From Paracoccus aurantiacus (GTDB lineage Bacteria > Pseudomonadota > Alphaproteobacteria > Rhodobacterales > Rhodobacteraceae), in contig NZ_VOPL01000006.1 of NCBI RefSeq assembly GCF_007993065.1, positions 62,001 through 126,000 of the forward strand: a stretch of DNA of 64,000 nucleotides, in the 5' to 3' direction. The translations under genes were made by a program, and so were the position numbers. The notes below the pieces were generated by a model. It did no database searches. It saw only the letters and a program-made list of their open reading frames with translations, and was not told the origin of the DNA. This document shows positions 56,096 to 64,000 of this stretch, in pieces. Each line of letters opens with the position of its first letter. Positions within the stretch are counted from its first letter, which is position 1.

Positions 56096-56542
56096 TCAGA
56101 ACTTGACGATCACCGAAACGACAATGATTGCCATCAGCAAAGTCGGCAACTCATTCATCATCCGATAGTTGCGCCCGCTGAGGCCCTCACCGCGCGCCAG
56201 AGCACGTCTCTGTCCCGCCAGCCACATATGAAACCAGGTCATCGCAATGACCGCCCCTGCCTTCGTCCAGGGCCACAGCATCGACCAGTCGACAATACCA
56301 GGCGTCATCACCAGCAGAAGACCGCAGATCCAAGCCACGATCATTGCGGGGTTCATAATCACCCGCAGAAGTTTGTCTTCCATGATCTGAAGAGAGGCCG
56401 CCGGTTCTACGCCGTCAAACCCGCGTTCGACGTGATAGACAAACAGCCTGGGCAGATAGAAAAGCCCGGCCATCCAGGCGATCACCGCCATCACATGCAG
56501 GGACTTTATCCAAGGATACAGCGTAGCGAGAAGTTCAGTCAT
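56096..56542 (-). CDS. hemJ: Protoporphyrinogen IX oxidase HemJ
   Basis: This 148-residue, four-helix membrane protein catalyses the last oxidation before heme. The first helix carries WIKSLHVMAVIAWMAGLFYL with the heme-ligand His near residue 17, and the MRVIMNPAMIVAW-type segment near 60 and KAGAVIAMTWFHMWL near 95 match HemJ. It lies on one flank of the proposed oriC and transcribes away from it. A 138-base gap separates it from rho. Confidence 0.93.
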   Translation of the reverse strand: MTELLATLYPWIKSLHVMAVIAWMAGLFYLPRLFVYHVERGFDGVEPAASLQIMEDKLLRVIMNPAMIVAWICGLLLVMTPGIVDWSMLWPWTKAGAVIAMTWFHMWLAGQRRALARGEGLSGRNYRMMNELPTLLMAIIVVSVIVKF

Positions 56543-56911
56543 GGCTCTGCCTTAATCCTTAATTGATAAGGAAGAAAGATGATGATGTTTGTAGGCCCTG
56601 TGGGTAGCAGTATAGCTTGGCAACGCAACATCCATCCACAGATCAATTGGCTTTAGAAGCATAAATGATATAATATAATCAGATATTTATAATATTAACT
56701 GGTGACTCTTCCACATGTTGTGCACAAGTCTGCGAATGCCTTGCACGTGTGGATAATTGCTCCTCGTTCTTCTTCGGTTCTTCGCAGTTTTCCACGGCAG
56801 AAATCCACCTCAGAACCGTACCGGCTTTATCCACAGACTTACCCCGAAAGCGTGCGCATGTCCGCCTGCTTTCCGCTTCCCACAGACGCGGCTTGCCGCT
56901 ATCCAAGAGAG
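56543..56911. other. Proposed chromosomal replication origin (oriC)
   Basis: This is the only gene-free stretch over 300 bases. Two perfect DnaA boxes lie at 56748-56756 (minus) and 56827-56835 (plus, TTATCCACA). Near matches are TTGTGCACA (56718-56726), TTTTCCACG (56788-56796), TCTTCCACA (56707-56715) and CCATCCACA (56632-56640). The tract 56641-56700 is almost all A and T, a likely unwinding element in a GC-rich genome. A GANTC (CcrM) site is at 56705. TTAA half-sites near 56552-56562 could bind CtrA. Flanking hemJ/rho and parS/parAB agree with an origin. Confidence 0.85.
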
Positions 56912-57772
56912 ATGAAGGAAGATCTCATTGACAGTCGGGAAACACTGCCAGCCCACGTTCCTCTTGCCGGGGTGCTCGGATGGCCGATTGCGCATTCGCG
57001 CTCTCCCTTGCTGCACGGGCACTGGCTGCAAAGATACGATCTGCCGGGACACTATATTCCTCTTCCCGTTCGCCCTGAAAACCTGCTTGAGGTGCTGCGC
57101 GGGCTGACGAAAATGGGGTTTGTCGGGGCCAATGTGACCATTCCGCACAAGGAAACTGTCCTTCAGATCGCCGACATCGTGACTGATCGAGCCGCGTTGA
57201 TCGGTGCAGCGAATACGCTCATCTTCCGTGAGGACGGCAAAATTCACGCTGACAACACTGACGGATACGGGTTCATTTCGAACCTGACGCAGAACGCGCC
57301 CGACTGGCAGGCGACACGTGGTGCCGCCGCTGTAATCGGGGCAGGCGGCGCAGCACGTGCAGTCGTTGCCTCTCTGCTTGAAAGCGGCGTGCCGGAACTG
57401 CGGATCACCAACCGCACAAAGTTGCGCGCCGAACAGATAAAGGCGGAATTCGGGGCGAAAGTGGTTGTCTATGACTGGGCGCAGGCCGGGAACATGCTTG
57501 AGGGCGCGACAACCGTGGTGAACGCCACGTCGATGGGAATGACCGGCAAACTGCCGCTTCGGATACCTCTGGATGCGCTCAGCCCCGACGCGCTGGTAAC
57601 CGATCTTGTCTATACACCCCTCATGACTGACCTGCTGAAAGAGGCCCAGTCGCGCGGCTGCAAGGTCGTTGACGGACTGGGCATGCTGCTTCACCAGGCC
57701 GTACCGGGGTTCGAGCGCTGGTTCGGGCGTCGCCCGGAGGTGGACGAGGATCTGAGACAGGCGGTTCTGTGA
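56912..57772 (+). CDS. aroE: Shikimate dehydrogenase
   Basis: This 286-residue enzyme reduces 3-dehydroshikimate with NADPH in aromatic amino acid synthesis. SRSPLLH (about 27-33) binds shikimate, VTIPHKE (about 75-81) carries the catalytic Lys, NTDGYG (about 114-119) the catalytic Asp, and [10 protein letters not shown] (about 143-152) binds NADP. The ATG at 56912 is chosen as the first with a purine-rich site (AAGAGAG); upstream codons lie in the origin. It begins the aroE-coaE-dnaQ operon and leads away from oriC. Confidence 0.95.
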   Translation: MKEDLIDSRETLPAHVPLAGVLGWPIAHSRSPLLHGHWLQRYDLPGHYIPLPVRPENLLEVLRGLTKMGFVGANVTIPHKETVLQIADIVTDRAALIGAANTLIFREDGKIHADNTDGYGFISNLTQNAPDWQATRGAAAVIGAGGAARAVVASLLESGVPELRITNRTKLRAEQIKAEFGAKVVVYDWAQAGNMLEGATTVVNATSMGMTGKLPLRIPLDALSPDALVTDLVYTPLMTDLLKEAQSRGCKVVDGLGMLLHQAVPGFERWFGRRPEVDEDLRQAVL

Positions 57773-58368
57773 CTTTCAGGCTTGGACTCACTGGCTCTAT
57801 CGGGATGGGCAAATCAACGGCGGGGCGCATGTTCGTTGACCTCGGCTATCCGCTTTGGGATGCAGACGCGGCGGTTCACCGCCTTTACGCGCAAGGCGGT
57901 GCTGCAGTGCGGCCTGTAGGCGAAGCTTTTCCGGGCGCCGTGTCTGAGGGGGCGATTGATCGTGAAAGGCTGAAGTCATTATTAGCCAATGATAGCAAAG
58001 GGTTGCAAAAGCTGGAGCGCATCGTTCACCCGCTTGTCGCGGCCGACCGGGAAGAATTTGTCGACGCCGCACGGCACAGGGGGGACCAGATCGTCGTGCT
58101 GGATATCCCACTTTTGTTCGAAACCGGGGCCGACGCGCAGATGGACGGCGTTGCCGTCGTCTCGACAAGTGCGCAGCTTCAACGTGAAAGAGTCATGGCG
58201 CGTGAGGGAATGACAGAGCAGACCTTCGCGATGATCCTGTCGCGTCAGATGCCGGATGACCAGAAGCGGGCTCGTGCCGACTGGATTATTCCGTCCGATA
58301 ACATGCAGGTCGCACGGGATGCAGTGCGCAAGATATGTGACGAAATTCTGGAAAGACAAGATGCGTGA
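57769..58368 (+). CDS. coaE: Dephospho-CoA kinase
   Basis: This 199-residue kinase performs the final step of CoA synthesis. The P-loop is [13 protein letters not shown] (residues 6-18). [10 protein letters not shown] (about 32-41) and the [12 protein letters not shown] stretch (about 111-122) are CoaE motifs. Translation begins with GTG at 57769, overlapping the aroE stop as GTGA, and dnaQ starts 8 bases inside its end. Confidence 0.96.
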   Translation: MTFRLGLTGSIGMGKSTAGRMFVDLGYPLWDADAAVHRLYAQGGAAVRPVGEAFPGAVSEGAIDRERLKSLLANDSKGLQKLERIVHPLVAADREEFVDAARHRGDQIVVLDIPLLFETGADAQMDGVAVVSTSAQLQRERVMAREGMTEQTFAMILSRQMPDDQKRARADWIIPSDNMQVARDAVRKICDEILERQDA

Positions 58369-59083
58369 GATTGTTCTGGACACGGAAACCACGGGTTTCG
58401 ACCCTGAAACGGGTGACAGGATCGTCGAGATCGGCGCGGTCGAGCTTGTGAACCACCTGCCCACCAACCGCACATTTCATAAATACCTCAACCCGGAACG
58501 CGACGTGCCCGCCGACGCGGTGTCGATTCATGGCCTGACCGGGGAATTCCTGCGCGACAAGCCCCTGTTCAGCGATATTGCGGCGGAATTCGTCGCGTTT
58601 ATCGGCGAGGATGCCAAGCTGGTTATCCATAACGCAGCTTTCGACATGAAATTTCTGAATGCCGAACTGGCGCGGATCGGGCGTCCCAAGCTGCCCTGGT
58701 CGCGGGCGCTCGACACGCTTGCGCTGGCGCGGGAAAAGTTTCCCGGCGCGCAGAACTCTCTCGACGCGCTTTGCCGGCGCTTTGGCATCGACAATTCCGC
58801 GCGGACGCTGCACGGCGCGCTTCTTGACAGCGAGATTCTCGCCGACGTCTATCTGGAACTGATCGGCGGCCGCCAACCCGATCTCGTGCTTGCCGCGCCG
58901 GCGCCTGAAAAGCCGGTGCACGGCCAGCCTTCTGGAACCACTGCACCAGCTCAGATGCGCAGTCGCCCCCGTCCGCTTCCGCCACGCCTTGCGGCTGCAG
59001 AAATGCGGCTGCATGAGGAATTCATATCACGCATGGGGGATAAAGCGGTCTGGCTGCGTTACGTCAGCGTGCACAGCGATTGA
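58361..59083 (+). CDS. dnaQ: DNA polymerase III epsilon subunit (3'-5' proofreading exonuclease)
   Basis: This 240-residue DEDDh exonuclease is the proofreading subunit. Exo I is [20 protein letters not shown] (5-24), Exo II is the [10 protein letters not shown] segment (about 90-99) and Exo III is [14 protein letters not shown] (about 149-162) with the catalytic His and Asp. The C-terminal 60 residues are Pro- and Arg-rich, with a final [15 protein letters not shown] helix. The first ATG that gives a family-like N-terminus is 58361, inside the coaE end. Confidence 0.94.
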   Translation: MREIVLDTETTGFDPETGDRIVEIGAVELVNHLPTNRTFHKYLNPERDVPADAVSIHGLTGEFLRDKPLFSDIAAEFVAFIGEDAKLVIHNAAFDMKFLNAELARIGRPKLPWSRALDTLALAREKFPGAQNSLDALCRRFGIDNSARTLHGALLDSEILADVYLELIGGRQPDLVLAAPAPEKPVHGQPSGTTAPAQMRSRPRPLPPRLAAAEMRLHEEFISRMGDKAVWLRYVSVHSD

Positions 59084-59132
59084 ACTCTCTCGCGGAAGCG
59101 TCAATGTTCATCACAGGCAAGAGACGGAGGGC

Positions 59133-60032
59133 GTGATCGGCCTGCTTTGGGATATCTGGCAGTTCATCAAGGCGATTGGCGAGCGGATGGACAAGATCCA
59201 TATGGGTCTGATCTCTGCTGGCGTGGCGTTCTATGCCATGTTTGCCGTGTTTCCGGGGCTGGCCGCTATCATTGCGCTGTGGGGCCTGTGGTATGACCCG
59301 CATGTCATCGACGACTATATCCTTGTCGTGCAGGAATTCGTCCCGCCAGAGGCAATGCAGATCCTGCAATCTCAGGTCGATTCCCTGACATCTGGCGGGC
59401 GAACGCAGCTTGGCTGGGCATCTATGGTGTCGTTCGTGATCGCGACGATTGCGGCGCGGGCGGGCGTCGATGCGCTGGTGCGCGGTCTGAATGCGGCTTA
59501 CGGGGTGCGTTCGCATTCGACGGTTACTGGATTTCTGGTCGCCTATGCGTTGACGCTGGCAATTGTCGGTGTCGTCTTCATGGGGCTCGCGACCATTGTT
59601 ATCGTTCCCATCGTCCTGAATTTCCTGACCATCGGCCCGCTTCGGGCGTGGCTGGTCACAGGGTTGCCCTGGGCGGCGATGATCCTTCTGGTGATGATCG
59701 GGATCGGGATTTTCTATCGCTACGGACCGAACGTCAAAACGCCGCGCACCTCGATCTTCACCTGGGGATCGCTGGTCGCCGCGCTCAGCTGGGGCCTCGC
59801 CTCGCTTGCTTTCTCGGCCTATATCGGCAGCTTCAACAGCTATAACCGCATCTACGGCTCAATCGGTGCTGTCGTGGCGCTTCTGATGTGGTTCTATCTC
59901 GGTGCGTTTTCCGTGATGCTGGGCGCCGTTTTCAATGTCGAGCTGCGCCGCCGGCGCCGTGTATCCGCAGCCCGCGAGGCGCGTCAGTCATTGCGTGACG
60001 AGGCCCAGGACGTTCAGAGCGGGCCAGTCTGA
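59133..60032 (+). CDS. YihY/BrkB family membrane protein
   Basis: This 299-residue membrane protein has six hydrophobic segments. The family pattern includes LISAGVAFYAMFAVFPGLAA near residue 28, WGLASLAFSAYIGSFNSYNRIYGSIGAV near 220, and LLMWFYLGAFSVMLGAVFN near 252. It was once called ribonuclease BN, which is incorrect for this family. Start GTG 59133 follows GGAGG, although the spacing of 2 is short. The C-terminus is basic and cytoplasmic. It lies 49 bases after dnaQ. Confidence 0.85.
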   Translation: MIGLLWDIWQFIKAIGERMDKIHMGLISAGVAFYAMFAVFPGLAAIIALWGLWYDPHVIDDYILVVQEFVPPEAMQILQSQVDSLTSGGRTQLGWASMVSFVIATIAARAGVDALVRGLNAAYGVRSHSTVTGFLVAYALTLAIVGVVFMGLATIVIVPIVLNFLTIGPLRAWLVTGLPWAAMILLVMIGIGIFYRYGPNVKTPRTSIFTWGSLVAALSWGLASLAFSAYIGSFNSYNRIYGSIGAVVALLMWFYLGAFSVMLGAVFNVELRRRRRVSAAREARQSLRDEAQDVQSGPV

Positions 60033-61117
60033 TAAAGCCGCACCTTCAGCCCGCCATGAGCGACGATCGGGCCGGGTTCGTGAAACTTCAGGCCAGTCGC
60101 GCGCGCCAATGCCGGCTCTGATGTGACAATGCCAATGCGCCAGCCTGCGAAGCGGGTGCGGAATACCTCGCCCATCGCCGCGTGCAGACCAAACAGCGGG
60201 CCCTTGTTTCCGACCCGTGCGCCGTAAGGCGGGTTGATCATGACAAGGCCGGGCGGGCCTTCGGGCGGTATCGCGTCCGAAATGGCACCCTGCGCAAAGT
60301 CGCACCACGCATCGACGCCCGCCCGTTCGGCATTTGCCACGCTCATCCGGATCGCGCCGGCATCGCGGTCTGAACCGAAGAATCGATGGTTGGGCCTGCG
60401 CGGGGCAGCCTGTGATTTCATGCTGTCCCAGACGGCGGGATCGAAGGTTGCGAAATCCTCGAAAGCGAAATGTCGCGAGCGACCCGGATAAAGACCGGCG
60501 GCGATCTCTGCTGCTTCTATTACGAACGTGCCAGAACCGCACATCGGGTCAAAGACGGTTTCGCCACCGTCGTAACCGCATTCCCGCAGGAATGCCGCCG
60601 CCATCGTCTCTCGCATCGGCGCTTTGGCCACGGCCTCTTTGTGGCCGCGCTTGTGAAGGCTCTCGCCGGAACTGTCGAGGCTCAGCACCGCAAGATCGTC
60701 ATCTATCCGCAGCTTGACGACGACAGCAGCGTCATCGGCCAGTGGCGCGCCAAGTTCCTCGGTGATCGCGCGCTCGACGCGTTGGGCGGCAGCGCCTGCG
60801 TGGTAGATCCGCGACTTTCGGCACGTCGCCTCGACCCGCACCGGGGTGTCACTCCGCAGGATCTCGGACCAGGGGAATTTGCGCGCCCGCTTGTCAAGCT
60901 GCGCGAGATGCATCGCGCGAAACTGGCCGATGCGAACCAGAACCCGCGTCGGGCAGCGCAGCACAAGATTGGCGCGCCAGACTTCGGACCAAGGCCCGCG
61001 CGTTTCGACGCCACCGGGGACGATCAACGGATCGGCAAACCCTGCATCGCGCGCTTCATCGGCCAGGGGCTGTTCCAGCCCCGGCGTGGCAACCAGAAAG
61101 ATGCCGAGATCGCTCAG
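60014..61117 (-). CDS. RlmL-like 23S rRNA methyltransferase (THUMP plus Rossmann), probable CTG start
   Basis: This 367-residue class I SAM-dependent RNA methyltransferase has an N-terminal ferredoxin-like and THUMP region (about 1-150) and a methyltransferase domain with FDPMCGSGTFVIEAAE (about 195-210) and the NPPYG catalytic loop (about 295). The only ATG/GTG/TTG start in frame (TTG 61027) would cut off 30 residues that match the conserved family opening (IFLVATPGLE). A CTG at 61117 overlaps the phyR stop as CTGA and restores them, so I extend the gene to it. Target guanine not deducible. Confidence 0.82.
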   Translation of the reverse strand: MSDLGIFLVATPGLEQPLADEARDAGFADPLIVPGGVETRGPWSEVWRANLVLRCPTRVLVRIGQFRAMHLAQLDKRARKFPWSEILRSDTPVRVEATCRKSRIYHAGAAAQRVERAITEELGAPLADDAAVVVKLRIDDDLAVLSLDSSGESLHKRGHKEAVAKAPMRETMAAAFLRECGYDGGETVFDPMCGSGTFVIEAAEIAAGLYPGRSRHFAFEDFATFDPAVWDSMKSQAAPRRPNHRFFGSDRDAGAIRMSVANAERAGVDAWCDFAQGAISDAIPPEGPPGLVMINPPYGARVGNKGPLFGLHAAMGEVFRTRFAGWRIGIVTSEPALARATGLKFHEPGPIVAHGGLKVRLYQTGPL

Positions 61118-61917
61118 CTTGCTTCCAGCCCTTCGGTCGAGGCGAAGAACATGGCCTGACTGACCGCGGAACTCACCTGATCCTCGGTATAGGGCTTGGC
61201 GATCAGGAAGGCCGGCTCGGGCCGGTCGCCGGTCAGAAGGCGTTCCGGGAAGGCGGTGATGAAGATCACCGGAACCTCACCCAGAGAGCCGAGAAGCTCG
61301 TTCACCGCATCGACACCGGACGATCCGTCGGCAAGCTGAATATCTGCAAGAATCAGGTCGGGACGGATCTCCGATGCAAGCTGAATCGCGGCCGAATGGG
61401 TCCGCGCGATCCCTGTGACCTCGTGCCCCAATGCCTGAACGATACCCTTCAGGTCCATAGCGATGATGGTCTCGTCCTCGATTACCATGACCTTGCCGCG
61501 CAGCGACTTGCCCATCTCGTCCATCGCGATGCGGACAAGGTCTTCAGCCTCGGACTGCTCGATCTGCATGATCTCGGCGATCTGATCGTATCGCATTCCC
61601 TCGATCGAATTCAGCAGCAGCGCCTCGCGCGAATTCGGCGTCAATCCGGCCAGATGTGCTTGCGCACGCTTGCTGCGGGAACTGCCATCGGCATCCGCGA
61701 CGGGCTGACCGCTGGATTGCCAGATCGCATGAAACGCGCGGAACAGACCGACGCGCGGATCGCGTCCCTCCATCACATCGCGATCCGACAGGATCGCTTC
61801 CAGCGTGGCGGCCGCGTAGTTGTCGCCCGCTGTCTGACTGCCTGTCAGCGCACGTGCATAACGACGCAGATAAGGCAGATCGCGCCCGATGGACTTGGCA
61901 AGCTCGGCAGAAGACAT
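61114..61917 (-). CDS. phyR: General stress response regulator PhyR
   Basis: This 267-residue protein has a sigma-factor-like N-terminal domain (about 1-130) and a C-terminal receiver (about 140-260). When phosphorylated it opens and the sigma-like part sequesters NepR, freeing EcfG. The receiver has VIEDETI (Asp/Glu acid pair), phosphoacceptor Asp in ILADIQLAD near residue 190, and Lys in IAKPY near 240. ATG 61917 follows AGGGG and is favoured over ATG 61935. It is divergent from nepR-ecfG. Confidence 0.95.
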   Translation of the reverse strand: MSSAELAKSIGRDLPYLRRYARALTGSQTAGDNYAAATLEAILSDRDVMEGRDPRVGLFRAFHAIWQSSGQPVADADGSSRSKRAQAHLAGLTPNSREALLLNSIEGMRYDQIAEIMQIEQSEAEDLVRIAMDEMGKSLRGKVMVIEDETIIAMDLKGIVQALGHEVTGIARTHSAAIQLASEIRPDLILADIQLADGSSGVDAVNELLGSLGEVPVIFITAFPERLLTGDRPEPAFLIAKPYTEDQVSSAVSQAMFFASTEGLEAS

Positions 61918-61945
61918 GTAAACCCCTATCATCACGGTCCCCGAT

Positions 61946-61970
61946 GGAACCTGAGCATGATCTATCGGTT
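61946..61970 (+). promoter_or_regulatory. Candidate EcfG-type promoter for nepR-ecfG
   Basis: GGAAC (61946-61950) and GGTT (61967-61970) are separated by 16 bases. The EcfG consensus is GGAAC-N16/17-CGTT, so nine bases agree and one differs. It lies 40 bases before nepR, consistent with autoregulation. Confidence 0.55.
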
Positions 61971-62009
61971 GAGGCGCGTGGACACAAGATTGCCGGGATT
62001 AACAAAAAC

Positions 62010-62156
62010 ATGACGACCAAGCGGGACGAGCGCAAGAAGGCGGCGCTGGACAAGCAGATCGACGAAAACCTCAAACGCGTTTACGACGAGGAGCTTGACC
62101 AGGACATTCCCGACAGGTTCCTTGCCCTGCTGGACAAACTGCGCGAGCAGGAGTGA
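62010..62156 (+). CDS. nepR: Anti-sigma factor NepR
   Basis: This is a 48-residue anti-sigma factor that holds EcfG inactive until PhyR-P titrates it. The core QIDENLKRVYDEELDQDIPD and RFLALLDKL matches the two NepR helices that bracket the Leu/Tyr and PDRF positions. It is too short for most gene finders. The family name is assigned from motif and from its place between phyR and ecfG. Its ATG at 62010 has a weak site; the stop is followed 4 bases later by ecfG. Confidence 0.9.
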   Translation: MTTKRDERKKAALDKQIDENLKRVYDEELDQDIPDRFLALLDKLREQE

Positions 62157-62160
62157 CCAC

Positions 62161-62751
62161 ATGACCAATTCAGCAAAAGCCGCGCAGGGTGCAAAGTCCG
62201 GCGCAACGCCCCGCGACGAGCTGGTGAATCACCTTCCGGCGCTTCGTGCCTTCGCGTTATCGCTGACGCGCGATGGCTCCTCTGCCGACGATCTTGTGCA
62301 GGATACCATCGTCAAAGCATGGACGAACATGGACAAGTTTCAGCCCGGCACGAACCTGCGCGCCTGGCTTTTCACGATCCTGCGCAACACGTTCTATTCC
62401 GCGCGCCGCAAAACCAAACGAGAGGTTTCGGATGCAGACGGCGTCCACGCTGCGCGTCTGGCGACGCGACCGGAACATGATGGCCGCCTTGCGTTGAATG
62501 ATTTCCGCACTGCCTTCGAAAAGCTGCCCGACGAGCAGCGCGAGGCGCTGATTCTTGTTGGCGCATCGGGCTTTTCCTACGAAGAAGCTGCGGAAATGAC
62601 CGGGGTTGCCGTCGGCACGGTCAAGTCGCGCGCCAATCGTGGCCGCCGCCGGCTTGCCGAACTGCTTCAGCTTGAAGACGGCGAAGAGCTGGAAATGACC
62701 GACCGTGCGACCATGGCCGCGATGGCGTCGAACGCCCCTGTCATGCGCTGA
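62161..62751 (+). CDS. ecfG: General stress sigma factor EcfG (ECF15)
   Basis: This 196-residue ECF sigma factor has region 2 (about 25-95, with SADDLVQDTIVKAW and LFTILRNTFYS) and region 4 (about 125-180, with LPDEQREALIL, FSYEEAAEMTGVAVGTVKSR). It directs the alphaproteobacterial general stress regulon. AGGAG lies 6 bases before the ATG, inside the nepR end. The gene order phyR (divergent), nepR, ecfG is the standard locus. Confidence 0.95.
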   Translation: MTNSAKAAQGAKSGATPRDELVNHLPALRAFALSLTRDGSSADDLVQDTIVKAWTNMDKFQPGTNLRAWLFTILRNTFYSARRKTKREVSDADGVHAARLATRPEHDGRLALNDFRTAFEKLPDEQREALILVGASGFSYEEAAEMTGVAVGTVKSRANRGRRRLAELLQLEDGEELEMTDRATMAAMASNAPVMR

Positions 62752-62757
62752 GGTGAG

Positions 62758-64000
62758 ATGCTGCGGGATCTGTCCGAGGCGCTTCAATTCACCAAGGGTC
62801 TCGGGTTTCGTCTTGCGGCGCTGCTATCGGTGGCAATCCTGCCCATCGGGCTGATGTCACTGATCCAGACGATGTATCTTTCCGGCGAGGCCGAGCGTTC
62901 GGCCGAAACCGCGATTGTCGGCCGCACTGGGGCGGCCGCGGCAGGCGAGCGCGCGCTGTTTCAGGGCGCGCTTGGCACGGCGGACGCGCTTGGCCCCGCA
63001 GTCTTGCGGGAAATCGCGAATCCGGCCGCGTGCTCCGAGATGCTGAGCAGTTTTGTCGAACGCGGCGCGACCTATGTCTATGCAGGCTTCGTTCAGCTTT
63101 CCGGCATGACGGACTGCAATTCCGGCGGGGCAGAGCGTGATCTGACTGGTTTCGCCGCCTATGAACATTTCGTCGTCAACCCCACCACGATGGTGGTGCC
63201 GATGCGTGCGGGCGCGATCAGCGGCAAGCCTGTCGTCGTCGTCGCACAGCCGCTTTACCGCGACCGCGAATTGCTGGGCTATGTCGCGGTATCGCTCTCG
63301 CAGGAACTGCTGCAATCGACCCACAGCTCCGTCTATGGCAGCAGCGGCGCACGGACGATCACCTTCAACGCAGACGGTGACATTCTGTCTGCGGATGAAG
63401 GTGTGATCGACGAAATCAGCGGCGCGCTGCCACGCGACGAGACGCTGCGAAGCCTGATCTCGCGCGCCGAGACGACGTTCACCGATGTCACCGATTCCGG
63501 CGAACAGCGCGTCTTTGCGGTCGTGACTGTGGTTCCCGGCCTTGTGTATGCGTTGGGCAGCTTCAGCCCGACCGAGGCCGGGGTTCAGGGATATCGTGTG
63601 ACCAAGCTGACGGCGGTTCTGTTCGCTGTTGCGCTGTGGGCCGTGTCGCTTGGCGTTGCGTATTATGCCGTCTACCGGCTGGTTCTGCGCCACGTGCGCG
63701 AATTGCGGGGTCAGATGCGCCGCTTCGCGGTCGGCGACCGGGCCGCCCCACCCCGGATCATGGAAGATGCGCCGACGGAAATCGCCGACGTGTCGCGGAC
63801 CTTCCACAGCATGGTGCGCATCCTGAACAGGGACGAAGCAGCGCTGGAATCCGCCATCGACGAAAAGACGGTGCTGCTGAAGGAAGTGCATCACAGGGTC
63901 AAGAACAATCTTCAGCTTATCGCTTCGATCATCTCGATGCAGGGCCGCGTGATCGAACATGACGACGCCAAACGGGTCCTGCGCTCGGTTCAGGATCGCG
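62758..64000 (+). CDS. HisKA_2-type sensor histidine kinase, partial (3' end outside the window)
   Basis: This protein is cut off after 414 codons. It has an N-terminal membrane helix (about 18-42), a periplasmic sensor region (about 43-278), a second membrane helix (about 280-302), a HAMP-like linker (about 303-350) and a HisKA_2 phosphoacceptor region LLKEVHHRVKNNLQLIASI (about 380-398), with the phosphoacceptor His in EVHHR. Kinases of this type commonly phosphorylate PhyR. The ATG at 62758 lies 6 bases after the ecfG stop, with GAGG upstream, so it is part of the stress operon. Confidence 0.9.
   Translation, partial: MLRDLSEALQFTKGLGFRLAALLSVAILPIGLMSLIQTMYLSGEAERSAETAIVGRTGAAAAGERALFQGALGTADALGPAVLREIANPAACSEMLSSFVERGATYVYAGFVQLSGMTDCNSGGAERDLTGFAAYEHFVVNPTTMVVPMRAGAISGKPVVVVAQPLYRDRELLGYVAVSLSQELLQSTHSSVYGSSGARTITFNADGDILSADEGVIDEISGALPRDETLRSLISRAETTFTDVTDSGEQRVFAVVTVVPGLVYALGSFSPTEAGVQGYRVTKLTAVLFAVALWAVSLGVAYYAVYRLVLRHVRELRGQMRRFAVGDRAAPPRIMEDAPTEIADVSRTFHSMVRILNRDEAALESAIDEKTVLLKEVHHRVKNNLQLIASIISMQGRVIEHDDAKRVLRSVQDR

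Overview
The window is a gene-dense, GC-rich piece of an alphaproteobacterial chromosome, most likely Rhodobacterales/Rhodobacteraceae. The evidence for this is a complete PhyR-NepR-EcfG general stress module, an alphaproteobacterial gene block (hemJ-rho-mnmE-mnmG-rsmG-parA-parB), a DUF2125 protein, an IalB-family protein, a TRAP transporter and a TamA/TamB pair. The genus cannot be fixed from this sequence. Every base from about 56.5 to 56.9 kb points to the chromosomal replication origin: two perfect DnaA boxes, several near-boxes and an AT-rich tract. Two parS sites and parAB lie within 7.2 kb of it.

Layout. 0-6.4 kb: a TRAP transporter (dctP and partial dctQ) divergent from an amine-catabolism cluster (FeaR-like AraC regulator, aldehyde dehydrogenase, copper amine oxidase). 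6.4-15.5 kb: housekeeping and accessory genes (Nudix hydrolase, N-formylglutamate amidohydrolase-like enzyme, tRNA-Val, ribosomal protein L36, TetR regulator, Rhizobium-type asparaginase, IalB protein, rlmN, ribokinase, mtgA, DUF1269 protein, atypical SDR). 15.7-21.5 kb: a flagellar hook operon transcribed motB-flgE-flgK-flgL-flgI. 21.6-27.4 kb: a GMC oxidoreductase and a split pqiA/pqiA/pqiB/pqiC operon. 27.4-32.0 kb: CysQ-like phosphatase, PmbA, DUF2125 and DUF2853 proteins. 32.1-40.0 kb: tamA and an unusually long, repeat-rich tamB.

40.1-49.3 kb: glk; ahcY-metK (methyl cycle); clpP, grpE and hrcA (protein quality control); and the operon rph-rdgB-ridA-like-hemW-DUF454. 49.3-56.5 kb: the origin-proximal block parB-parA-rsmG-mnmG-mnmE-rho-hemJ, all on the minus strand. 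56.9-60.0 kb: aroE-coaE-dnaQ-yihY leading away on the plus strand. 60.0-64.0 kb: an RNA methyltransferase and phyR on the minus strand, divergent from nepR, ecfG and a partial HisKA_2-type histidine kinase.

Working together: feaR/feaB/tynA-like genes would turn a primary amine into a carboxylate. The Pqi proteins form an MCE lipid-transport system and TamA/TamB an envelope-assembly or lipid-transport bridge. ParAB and parS segregate the origin. PhyR, NepR, EcfG and the kinase form the partner-switching general stress pathway. Overlapping start/stop codons (ATGA, GTGA, TGATG and one probable CTGA) show tight translational coupling in many operons. No insertion sequence, prophage or CRISPR array was seen. 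The least ordinary items are the origin with its parS pair, the TamB repeat expansion, a probable CTG start codon, a Rid protein and an SDR that have lost their catalytic residues, and a start-site hairpin ahead of ahcY.
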